Shown: in pieces, positions 1 to 10,500 of the stretch
Layout: the number at the start of each line of letters is the position of its first letter
Position numbering within the stretch: position 1 is the first letter of the stretch
Assembly: GCF_037975245.1 (NCBI RefSeq)
Contig: NC_092575.1
Span: 2,049,001-2,113,000 of the forward strand
Direction: 5' to 3'
From: Apostichopus japonicus
Taxonomy: Eukaryota > Echinodermata > Holothuroidea > Aspidochirotida > Stichopodidae
DNA length: 64,000 bases
Position numbers and translations under genes: made by a program
The notes under the pieces: generated by a model
Database searches by the model: none
Seen by the model: only the letters and a program-made list of their open reading frames with translations
What the model was told of the DNA's origin: nothing

Positions 1-650
1 TTGTAAGCTGAAGTAAGTCTGAGATGAAATATGGCGATTGTTTATGGTAAGCTTTATACAGTACACAAGAAGAAGTACTCTGAATATGATATGCTGTTGT
101 ATGGGGAGCCAGTGTATGCATGATATGGTTGTAGGTGAAGTAAGTCAGAGATGAAATATGGCATTTGTTTAGGGTAAGCTTTATACACAAGAAGAAGTAC
201 TCTGAACATGATACGCTGTTGTATGGGGAGCCAGTGTATGCGTGATGGTTGTAGCTGAAGTAAGTCTGAGATGTAAGATGGCGATTGTTTGTGGTAAGCT
301 TTATACACAAGAAGAAGTACTCTGAACATGATATTCTGTTGTATGAGGAGCCAGTGTATGCATGATATGGTTGTAGGTGAAGTAAGTCTGAGATGAAATA
401 TGGCAATTGTTTATGGTAAGCTTTATACACAAGAAGAAGTACTTTGAACATGATACGCTGTTGTATGGGGAGCCAGTGTATGCGTGATGGTTGTAGCTGA
501 AGTAAGTCTGAGATGTAAGATGGCATTTGTTTATGGTAAGCTTTATACACAAGAAGAAGTACTCTGAACATGATACGCTGTTGTATGGGGAGCCAGTGTA
601 TGCGTGATGGTTGTAGGTGAAGTAAGTCCGAGATGTAAGATGGCGATTGT
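1..650. repeat. Minisatellite (~121-bp unit) derived from a LINE reverse-transcriptase 3' end
   Basis: About five tandem units; the landmark ACACAAGAAGAAG recurs at about 63, 185, 305, 427 and 547. Unit lengths alternate 122/120 bp, giving a 242-bp dimer. Read on the minus strand, a unit encodes peptides such as HWLPIQQRIMFRVLLLVYKA and SYISDLLQLQP. These match the conserved C-terminal segment of CR1/Jockey-type non-LTR retrotransposon ORF2 (consensus LHWLPVxxRIxFKxxxLxYKxLxxxxPxYLxDLL). Unit length is not a multiple of three in all copies, so no long product is encoded. The array continues past the left edge. Confidence 0.85.
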
Positions 651-735
651 TTATGATAACTAGAGTGATTTCCTACCAATTTTCTTCAATCGTTTATGAT
701 AATTAGAGTGATTTCCTACCAATTTTCTTGATAAC
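650..735. repeat. 43-bp direct duplication
   Basis: Two near-identical units containing AGAGTGATTTCCTACCAATT follow directly after the LINE-derived array. The second unit differs at a few bases. Confidence 0.7.
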
Positions 736-1498
736 AGTTCAGTCAGTGGGTTGTGTCTGTTCACATTTGCTCAGCTTGGATTTCTTAATTATGTCACTGA
801 ATGGAAAGATAACAGTTATAAGTACTGCAACAATATATGCTAGAATGTGAAATACAGTAATAGTCACACATATTCAAACATCACTATTGGGCCATTCTCG
901 GTCACGAAAAATGGGATATTTGCACTTTACCACTAAGTAACTACTTTTAGGTAAAGAAAGTTGGGTTAATTCGATTGTAGTACTGAAGTATGCACTAGGG
1001 GAATCTTTTACAAAACCATATAGCTTCTAGCTCAAATCAGAGCATTCATGTGCTGGCAGAGGTCATATAAATGTCGGTCACATGTGTGACATGAAATAAA
1101 ACTGGCTTTTTTGCACAAAAAATCATTGGCAAATTCCTGTTTCTAACAGGACTGGATAACCCTAATTTCTCATGTTTCTACCTTAATGTGTTTCCATTCT
1201 AACAAGACATTTCACCTAAATATATCAATTCTAATAATTAGCATAATACTACATTTATAAGCTAACGGTCACGTGTGTGACATTGTTGGGTCACGTATGT
1301 GACATTCTGAATTTTCATTCCATAGATGCAATTTTTGCAGTGCAAATGTTGACACTAGTAATGACCACAGAACAGCACTGATGCTGATCAAATTCCATAG
1401 GAATTACTTTAAAATAGTTTTACTGCCATAGTTTTGTATTTGGAGGGTCACGTGTGTGACATTGTTGGGTCATGTGTGTGACATTCTGCATTTTCATG
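736..1498. other. Non-coding stretch with five GTCAC-N4-GTGAC motifs
   Basis: No exon is seen. The imperfect palindrome GTCAC-N4-GTGAC occurs at 1077-1090, 1268-1281, 1290-1303, 1447-1460 and 1469-1482. The last four sit in two copies of a ~60-bp segment, each with a motif pair spaced 22 bp apart. The stretch probably lies in intron 1 of the SDR gene. Confidence 0.6.
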
Positions 1499-2233
1499 GA
1501 TGCTGCAATTTCATTGGATGAAGCTTTCCACATTTGCACATAACACTGTTGTCATGCCATACACACATGACATAACAACAGTCCAAGTCCACAATGCTGC
1601 TGCAATTTCATTGGATGAAGCTTTTCTCATGTGCAAATGACACTGTTGTAATGCCACACATTCATGACATAACAACAGTCCAAGTCCACAATGCTGCTGC
1701 AATTTCATTGGATGAAGCTTTTCTCATGTGCAAATGACACTGTTGTAATGCCACACATTCATGACATAACAACAGTCCAAGTCCACAGTGCTGCTGCAAA
1801 TTTCATTGGATGAAGCTTTCCTCATTTGCATATGACACTGTTGTAATGCCATACACTCATGGCATAACAACAGTCCAAGTCCACAGTGCTACTGCAATTT
1901 CATTGGATGAAGCTTTTCTCATGTGCATATGACACTGTTGTAATGCCATACACTCATGGCATAACAACAGTCCAAGTCCACAGTGCTGCTGCAATTTCAT
2001 TGGATGAAGCTTTTCTCATTTGCATATGACACTGTTGTAATGCCACACACTCATGACATAACAACAGTCCAAGTCCACAGTGCTGCTGCAATTTAATTGG
2101 ATGAAGCTTTTCTCATGTGCATATGACACTGTTGTAATGCCACACACTCATGACATAACAACAGTCCAAGTCCACAGTGCTACTGCAATTTCATTGGATG
2201 AAGCTTTTCTCATTTGCATATGACACTGTTGTA
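1499..2233. repeat. 97-bp minisatellite
   Basis: About 7.5 tandem copies. The landmark TGCTGCAATTTCATTGGATG recurs every 97 bp (1501, 1598, 1695 and onward). Units also share ACAACAGTCCAAGTCCACA. The array ends abruptly at GACACTGTTGTA, about 100 bp from the donor of the SDR exon, so it is inside intron 1 on the minus strand. Minus-strand open frames here are repeat translations. Confidence 0.9.
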
Positions 2234-2330
2234 GAAAACTTAGCAAACTTTTTGCAAGCCAACATTTTGTGATAACAATGCTGGCCTCAGTTTTGTACAG
2301 TGCATGTTTCGTGGAGATACTGGTATTTAC

Positions 2331-2423
2331 CTTAGCACCCAGTTCCAGCAGTCTTTCTGTTAGGGATCTACCAATCCCCTGTGCAGCACCAGTTACCAAG
2401 GCAACAGTCCCTTCTACCTTCAT
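2331..2423 (-). CDS. SDR dehydrogenase, 15-PGDH-like, first coding exon (partial gene)
   Basis: The exon encodes 31 residues, starting MKVEGTVALVTGAAQGIGR and ending LELGAK, followed by a GTAAAT donor in phase 0. The TGAAQGIG stretch at residues 11-18 is the NAD(P)-binding TGxxxGxG motif of the short-chain dehydrogenase/reductase fold. VALVTGAAQGIGR and the exon end at GAK resemble 15-hydroxyprostaglandin dehydrogenase (HPGD), which oxidises prostaglandins with NAD+ in the cytosol. The catalytic Ser-Tyr-Lys residues would be in later exons beyond the left edge, so the assignment within the SDR superfamily is inferred. A possible 3' splice site (AGTTTTCAG) just upstream of the ATG suggests a separate 5' UTR exon. 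Confidence 0.75.
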
Positions 2424-4233
2424 GATGATCTAGAGCTCTGAAAACTGTCAGCAAACCGAAAGAGAAATATATATGTGAATGTCAAACATTAAAGTAAAAA
2501 GTTCATTGATATTCCAAAGATTAAATTTCAGTGCAAACATCATGCAAGCAACAATTAAGTAGGTTTTGTGACAGGGAATAGTATATATGGTATCAAATAA
2601 ATCAATGCTGTGTAAATTGGCTCAACCTACTGCATAATGGCAAAGATGCATACCGTTTGACCCACCAGACCCACAGAATGAAAGCTACAGTAGCTTAAAT
2701 TTTGGACTTGATCTTAAAAAAAAGGCAATTAACTTAATTGATACCCTCGGCGAGCTCTGAAAACTGCACCGTAGATCAATTTTCTGACGTTTGGAAAAAA
2801 CCTGCAGGAACAACCAATTTTTGACTCCCTTCCCATATTGGGCAGAGGATCGATCAGTCTTAAGTCACAAAATATCTCTTTTAGTATAAACAACATTTTT
2901 TTTCACTGGAAGATTATAAAGTTTGTAATTATAAATGTGTAAAGTAATATGGGGACATTAAGTTCAGTTTATATTTTCGCAATACAGACATAATAAATTT
3001 GTGAAATGAACATAAGCCCATATGAACAATCTTAATAGCAATGTATATATTATTAATCCTTATGAATAACAATGCATATTCATGCCACAAGCATGGTCAA
3101 CTACTTCATAAACTCTTTTTGCTTCGGTTAATCAATTCAGGGTTCTTATTAAGCAACAGTTCAACAGTCATCAAGACCAATGGTCTTACAAAAGACCCTG
3201 TATTCTGAGCCACACAAAGACTGTTTTCTGTCAATGACAGGTGCTCATTTAGGTTAGCCCTTCATGTCACATTATTTTCCTGTGATTGGTACATTTGCCA
3301 GAACTGTGCAGTTTCAGTGATGAACTGGTGCAAGCTGCCGATTGCCAGCCAGTAATATGCTAAATGTTCAGTTTTCCTACCTGAAGGCTAAATTTTGATC
3401 AGCCTTAGTATTATTCCCACGCACACTGCATGATTCCCCGCCCCCCTCCCTCCCCGCGCCCACCATTTTAATTCAAATTACCACAGTTGATTTGAGTCTG
3501 TGCTCAGTCAGTGTGTGTGCTTCACACATAACTCTTTTCTGACCAATGATAATTCCACTGAGCCAATAACTTTTAATGTAGACTACTAACCCCCACCCTG
3601 TTATTAATATACATGTTTATTATTTAATTTTCTGTGGGAGGCACTCGAGCTTACCCCACCACCTATCACAACCCCTTCCCTCACAACCTCCTGTGGCTGT
3701 GCCACTGTCGACAAGTACTATGGAAGGTTGCATCAACTGGTTAACCGCAATTACTGTATGCTAGACATAACACCAGACTACGATTACAATAACTTAGAAC
3801 TCTAGTGGCTGACTTTACATAAAACCGTCATCACCTTTGTGGCTCTGTATTAACTGTACTGTACTTTGTGACCTAGTACTTAGGCTTAGGCCTAGTCTAG
3901 GGCTCAATTCTATTTACGTAAGTTGAGTTACGCTATCGTACATACACTGCGATTGCACTACGGCCCGACTAACGTTAGGTTTAGGACATTAGCAGACCTG
4001 TAAAAGTGTCACCTAACGTCGGAGCCTAGGCCTCGTTTCCTCCGATTTGAGTTACAATTTGGTTGGTCAACAAGGTCGGAAAACGTCTTAAGTTGTGATA
4101 TATTTGTGCCTTCCATGTATTATGTAAGTGCTAGTGAGCCAGTGCCACAGGTCACGGTGGTTCACAGAAATGTATACAATTCTTTACCGTGGATTTTTCG
4201 CGAAGCACCACGTGAAGCGTAGAACTGACATTG

Positions 4234-4256
4234 ACCAGGGAGTTCCATAATCCCTG
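4234..4256. repeat. Recurrent hairpin motif, degenerate copy
   Basis: CCAGGGAGTTCCATAATCCC is a shortened relative of the near-perfect inverted repeats at 35066 and 63019. Confidence 0.5.
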
Positions 4257-5404
4257 CGTGAAAACACATCGAAAATTAAAAATATGTAATTTACTGTTTA
4301 AGCACTTCTTACATTTCTCTTTTTCTATTTCTTTCGAAGTTAAGGTGGAAATTATTTTTTTTAAATCTTATACCATTTTATTGAGATTGCAACACGGTAT
4401 TCTTTCTATGCTTTCGTGTATAACATGAAGACACACTGAATAATATCAAACCGGTGGGCATGAAATCGATCAATTGTACGTGAGCTATCGACGGACCGCA
4501 TCTTATTGTAGCGGTTTGTGGTCGATGGTGGGCTATCATTATTTATTAATTAGTTCATATTGTTTATAGCCAACCAATTTACCACAGACGAGGAATGTTC
4601 CATTGATCCGTATCTACATTACGATCTTCCCTGCCAGTGGCGTAACTTCTATGGGCTCGCGGACCGTGCTGAGCCGGGGCCCCGACCAAAAGTGGCCCCC
4701 GCTATACTGATGCACAGAAAATGGGTACCTCTTTGGATAGGGAGGGTTCGTTTTTACTGAGAAAGAAACACTAATGCAAGACTGAACAAGACATTATACA
4801 TATTTTCACGTGATACGGAATACGGACATCATGGGCTCATTGGGTATAAATGTATGCATATAGTTGTGTTATTTATTATTATAATGAAAACAAAGTATAT
4901 AGTTTAAAACCCAACTCCAGCCAATCATTGTAGCCTACTGAGTACAACATCGGGACATGGGATTTTTTTTATAAAATTCTAAAACAATAACCCAACACCC
5001 CACAGCCTTGAAACTGCGTTCATTAGAGAAAAAAGGCAGGGCTTTCATATAAATATAATAATAAAAGGTAGGAATAAAGATGCCTTCGGTGTATCTGCTG
5101 AGTAAAAAAGCACAGGAAATTAGGCTTAGATGGAGACAGTTTCAGCCGAAATTAGGCCTATGCTTAGGTTTAATTACTGTATTTGTACAGTAGTCTACAT
5201 TATACTCCACACAGTAGGGGGACTCCCCCCCACCACGCCCCCCCCTGGAAAATCAAAAATTGAAAAAAAAGTTACACATTTGACATTTCAATGATTTCAC
5301 CCAACCAACAGTTCTCTAGTTATGTTCATTGCATACGGACCCATAATGCATTACTGAAATTATTGAATTTGAAAATTATCTCAAAATAACCGATGTGTAA
5401 ATGC

Positions 5405-5525
5405 AACTTGAAACGCCCGGGAAGTGTCTTTTCCGACGATCTAGGAGTATTTTTTGGCCAAAAAAAAATCGTGGTACGCTCCACGCCAACCGATGGTGGC
5501 GCTCCGCTAATATAGTATCCAGAGC
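5405..5525. repeat. Transposon module copy
   Basis: It contains GGGAAGTGTCTTTTCC and, 50 bp on, GCCAACCGATGGTGGCGCTC. This is the same module as in the mobile elements at 20471, 27099, 31513 and 32607. The limits of the host element are not clear. Confidence 0.6.
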
Positions 5526-5895
5526 CGTATAATTCTCCCAAGTTTTGGTACTATATAAACAAAAGTTTTATCTATTGTTGTATTGGGGTGGGGGTGGGGA
5601 GAGGGGAGTGAACAAGGTACGAAGTTGCCCCAACTTTTAGATCGTAATATTTTCTGGATCTGTATGCAACCATTGATCAGCTACATGAGAAACCAAAGCA
5701 ATGAAAGGTTTATTCTTCAAATTTATTTGTTCTTTCCCATTTATTCCCTCTGTGATAAACGATAACATAAATGGAGTAAACACTGATTCGTTTCAGAGAT
5801 GGGATTAACTTACTGTATACATCATGATGATAGTGGTTCATATTTACAAGAGGTCTATGCTATGTCCATGCTAATTAGGTATCTTAAGTGCTACA

Positions 5896-5904
5896 CTATA
5901 TATA

Positions 5905-5961
<57 letters not shown>
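5896..5961. repeat. (TA)n microsatellite
   Basis: An almost pure TA dinucleotide run of about 65 bp. Confidence 0.95.
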
Positions 5962-5964
<3 letters not shown>

Positions 5965-7540
5965 TTAATGCATATTACTGTGACATACAATAATAATAAC
6001 CTAACAAGCCGTATGAGAAAATTTAAAAAATGATGTTAAAAAGGAAAAAGATAAAAACTTGATTTAAGCAAATAAAGTTTAAAATACAAGTTTAAAATGC
6101 GGTACAATTATTGAAGCTAAAGTGTTATATTAACCATAAAACATGATCACATGTGTTGTTTAATAAAATCTAAAAAGCATATAAATTATCTTCACTTTTC
6201 GGAAATTTATATAGGGTGATTAGTACTTTAAATAACTAAAGGTAATATATATATATATCATAATTTACATACATTAAAAACTACAAATTGCCAACGGTAG
6301 GTAATTCAGGTATTAAAAAGCTTGGCAAGTAGCGAAGATGCAGGGACCCTGAAAATATGTGAGACTGAGAGATGGGTGGGTGGGTGGGGGAGCAAGAAGA
6401 GTGCAGAAATAGACCAATCTCCAACCTAAAGAGGTGTTGGTATTACTGCCCGCACAAAAACAAATGAAGACTATTGAAGACCCTGGAATGCTAGAGAGAG
6501 ATCCATACTTCAAAGCTGTAATTTTTCAGGGAACCGGCAAATATGAACAATGTCGTGAACACCATCTTGCATTAGAGCTGTGTATATGTCAGTTAAGCAT
6601 ATGTTGACTAAAACTATATGCATTGTAGTCCGGATCAGAAAAATTAGGGGAATTATGTTCCCACATGTGAAGTTTCACTGTGCTCATAGAATGTTGTCAA
6701 TTGAACATGACTTGAAACAAACAAACAGACAAACAAACAAACAGACAGACTGACATGCACTAACAGTACAAGCATCCTATGGTACAGCTTCCAAACTATG
6801 CACCTATGCTAACATTTCTTATCTTCTGTAGGAAAGAGATTTAAAACTAATATGAATGCTAAAATTATATTTATGAGTACTCAGATTGGTAAGATGGAAG
6901 ACGTTTCTATCTATGTCTATAAAATATTTAAACGGTAGTTTCCATTTTTCTTTAATGTAACCAAAACACACAAAATTTAAAGATTACAAATCTTAAAGGT
7001 AAAATCTTAGCTTCATTTGATAAAAAAACATGTTAATATGAGTTTGTAGCTTACTTGAACTCCCTGCACTAGTTGATGTAAATGCAGGGTTGGCATTCAG
7101 CCACGAAAGGAATACAGTACAACTACTACTACTACTACTACAGTAAAATCAATGTTTGTGCAATCAGACCTTCCCACTGCATGAAGAAGTACTCTGTAAA
7201 ACTACTGTATAAGCTTTCAACATGTACTAATAAACTAAGAAAAACAAATTAAACCAAACAAGTCAGAAATGAAATTACTGTAGCTCCTAACGGCAAATTT
7301 GCCATTTGTTACCATGGAGATGATAAATCTTGCTCTGGATTTCACCAAACCTTGATAGTGATTTCAGGTTGTGCTGCTTTCATGCAGTAAGCTCTAAAAG
7401 AGTTGGAGGAGGATCACTCAACTACACAAGTATGTACTTTAGATTGTAACCCCCTCCAGTTCATAGGCTAATACTTTTTATGTTGATAAGGCTTAGGAAA
7501 TTGAATGGTCACCCATAGAGGGAACACCTGACTTCTGTTT

Positions 7541-7565
7541 TCACAGATGGTAGTCTTTCCACAAG
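7541..7565 (-). CDS. POLD4: POLD4 exon 4 (25-bp terminal coding exon)
   Basis: The acceptor CTTTCAACAG is followed by codons for the C-terminus LWKDYHL and TGA. Spliced to exon 3 it gives SLWKDYHL, aligning with the conserved SLWHxYPL end. It is too short to detect without the family motif. Confidence 0.8.
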
Positions 7566-10500
7566 CTGTTGAAAGAAAACATGGAAAATACTATGGATTA
7601 AATTCAATGTTAGTTAAAGAAATTAATTTTAACAGTCCTCTGTGAACTCTGAAAAACCTATAGTACATGTACAATACCACCAGCCTTAATCAAAGAATCT
7701 CGTCATCAAAAGGGTATTCACCGTTTCAAGTCGCTTCAAAAAATCATTACATAAAATCTAAGAGGCAAATACAGAAACACATCACTTGAAAGTCTTCATT
7801 TCCAGCCAATGAATTTGATCTGAAAACATTATTTTAATTTACTGAAACTATTTTAGCATGAGCTGTATTTTGGGCTAGCTGTAAAGCTTGGAATGAATTG
7901 AATATTTAACATCAAGGGTTTATATAGTTCTAGGCCTACAGTTTGAATTGATTTTTGGATTACTAACTGGGAGAAGATTTTAGATAGGAAAACTGTGGAT
8001 TACTCCTGGATATAAAATATATATAAAATTAATAGTACTCTAACCAGCCAGGGCTCAAACCCCTAACATCCCAGATGCTAGGTTTAATTTTTTGTATTGG
8101 CCATAGCCTTCTATTGGCTTGACCAGAGCATAAAAGAAATACTTTGTTTATGTTTATAATGAGTTTGAAGGATTTGGATCAATAATTTCACTAAGGATGA
8201 TGTTCTTCACAAGGTTTACTTCCAACTATAATCCTCTTGTTGATTTATTTATTGTTGATTTATTCTTGTTGATCCTTCAGAATGTGATACAATAGAAGTT
8301 TGCTTAGCTGTCATTTTATTTTATTTTATTTTACAGAACTGTATTCAGACGTTTCTTCAAAATGCAACTGTTGCAGTAGAAAATTATTAATTGACTGGGT
8401 GGATAAATTAATTAAATAATTAGAAAGAAACAAAGATATTTTCAGTTTAATTCAAAGTAAAATACTGTAACCACCATATTTGAAAAATTCATACAAATTG
8501 CTATGAGGATGAGATTTCTAAAGGTGCAGAAAATTTTGCAGCAATTTTTATTAAGCAACAAACTTCAGCCACCACCACCATATCCCTTGAAAGTTAAATA
8601 TTACATAACTGCATCCACTACAATATTCCTTGAATGTTAAACATTAAATAACTTCAGCCACCACAATATTCCTTGAATGTTAAATATTAAATAACTTCAG
8701 CCACCACAATATACCTTGAATGTTAAACATTAAACTTCTGGAACAGTAATCTGTCACAGAGAGGGAAGATGTTTACCTCTGAAGATAATCCTCATCCTCT
8801 TGGTGGTTCTGGATCAACTGCTTGACATCTTTGGGTGGATTAAGGTTGTGCCTTTCAGCTCTCTCCCACCTCTCTAATCTGGTGATCCCTAAATTTGGTA
8901 TTTTAAAGCAGATTGAAAGCAAAAATCGCCTGTAGTTAATAATGTTAACATGAACAGGCCAATGGGTATATACCTTTACCCCTTACACATGAAAAACGTT
9001 ACATTTTGTTGATCTGCAAACATGCTTGAATGTATGTGTTAACTAAATTCTGTGAACTTCATCACGGTAACAAAATCAACAAACGTATCTTTTATCAATA
9101 AAATCTTTACTTCTATTTTGTACCTATGCATTTATTTGAAGTTTATTTTCATATGAAAAATTGTTACTATAAGTATAACCATTTTCAATTTGTGATAACC
9201 TCATATAGGAATAAGAATTCAGCAATTTATACAGAGGGCGCCGTCATATTAGTCCTCACAGTGTCGTAGATCCATCTCTAGCTCCTCATGCATATGATCT
9301 CTCCTTTTTGCAAATCTCCATAGATTGGTTGATAACCAGACGTGTGTATGGCTGCCAATTGAATGGTGGTCGACTTTTGTCGCTAAAATGTACTAGTCAG
9401 TGGTAAAAACCATATGTTATCTGAATAAATCTAACTATGTGTGAATTAGGAAATGCGCATTATATTTGCCAAGAAGTGTCCATTCGAGATTCCTCAAGGA
9501 AACTGCAGCCTGTCAAATTTGTGAAACTTAGAGAGGAACGATATGATTTAGGGGGTGGCTGGAGATCCTGATTCTACTGTTAGTTCCTTTAGTGGCTTTG
9601 AATATGCACGGTTGAACATTCTGAAGATAACATAGAGTAGTTACTGTACATGCCATAGAATAACTTTGCATGTGGACTAAATGAGAACCTTTGGTTAACA
9701 AAAACAGATGTTGTGTGCACTCATCAGTGTGCAACGGTCATTTGTAGGACCACAAGCTAGTCACAACGGTTGAGTTGAGTCCTTCCGAGTTCAGTCGGGG
9801 CAGTGTGTGTCCGACTTTATGCACGTAGGATATTTGACTTACCTGTGCAAGGTCCATACTCCCAGTTGAGGTCAAACTCTTTTAATAATGTCATATCTGC
9901 TTCTTTCCGTTTTAAGGTTCTTGTTTGAGATAGATCTGATTTATAACAAACAAAATAAACACTAGTAAATAATTTGATTTTAATAACATTTAATTTTCTT
10001 ACATCAGTACTTTTTTGTTTTTTCTTTACAAGTCTGAAAGTAACATGGGGATCCCTACAGTTTCTTATACATTCATTACCATAGAAAACAGGGTTCGCAG
10101 GTTTCTTCCGGGAGTGGAAAAAACCGCGGAATAAACCGCGGTTTTTTCCACTCGGAAGAAATAGGTTTCTTCCAGTTTCTTCCGGACAAAATGGAAGAAA
10201 CTCATTTTTTTCGGGAAAAACTGTTGATAAAGTTTCATAACAACCTGCAATGATTTCTAACTATGTAATAAATGGACAAGAAGCACTATTGTGTCATCTA
10301 GGTAGTCTATATCTAGGTTTGGAGCACATGACATGCCTCTAGCATATACTGTACACAATATAGTACTAGGCTACTGTAGCATCGGACAATTAAGGGAACA
10401 ACTATGGGCAAGCAATATTTTGCAGACCAGAATGGTCCTGATTATAGCCCAGTTCTTAGTTAAAAACTAGTTTCTGGGTGGAGGGACAAGTGTTCCCTGG

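Larger units (their letters stand above)
2424..7540. other. Intergenic stretch between the SDR and POLD4 genes
   Basis: No convincing exon is seen. It holds upstream sequence of the SDR gene, a lone hAT-like terminus (CAGTGGCGTAAC at about 4635), one copy of the recurrent transposon module (about 5405-5525), a (TA)n tract and short A/T-rich runs. A minus-strand ATTAAA (complement of 6950-6955) could serve POLD4 polyadenylation. Confidence 0.5.

Noticed and set aside
1511-2330. Minus-strand open frames across the 97-bp array and joined to the SDR exon
   Set aside because: The frames follow tandem repeat units, and a clean GT donor ends the SDR exon before the array.
4633-5540. Complete transposon starting CAGTGGCGTAAC
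   Set aside because: No matching right end or target duplication was found, so only a terminus and a module copy are reported.
6313-6341. Alternative last exon of POLD4 after ACATATTTTCAG
   Set aside because: The frame gives an end without the conserved LW..Y motif, whereas 7541-7565 gives SLWKDYHL.
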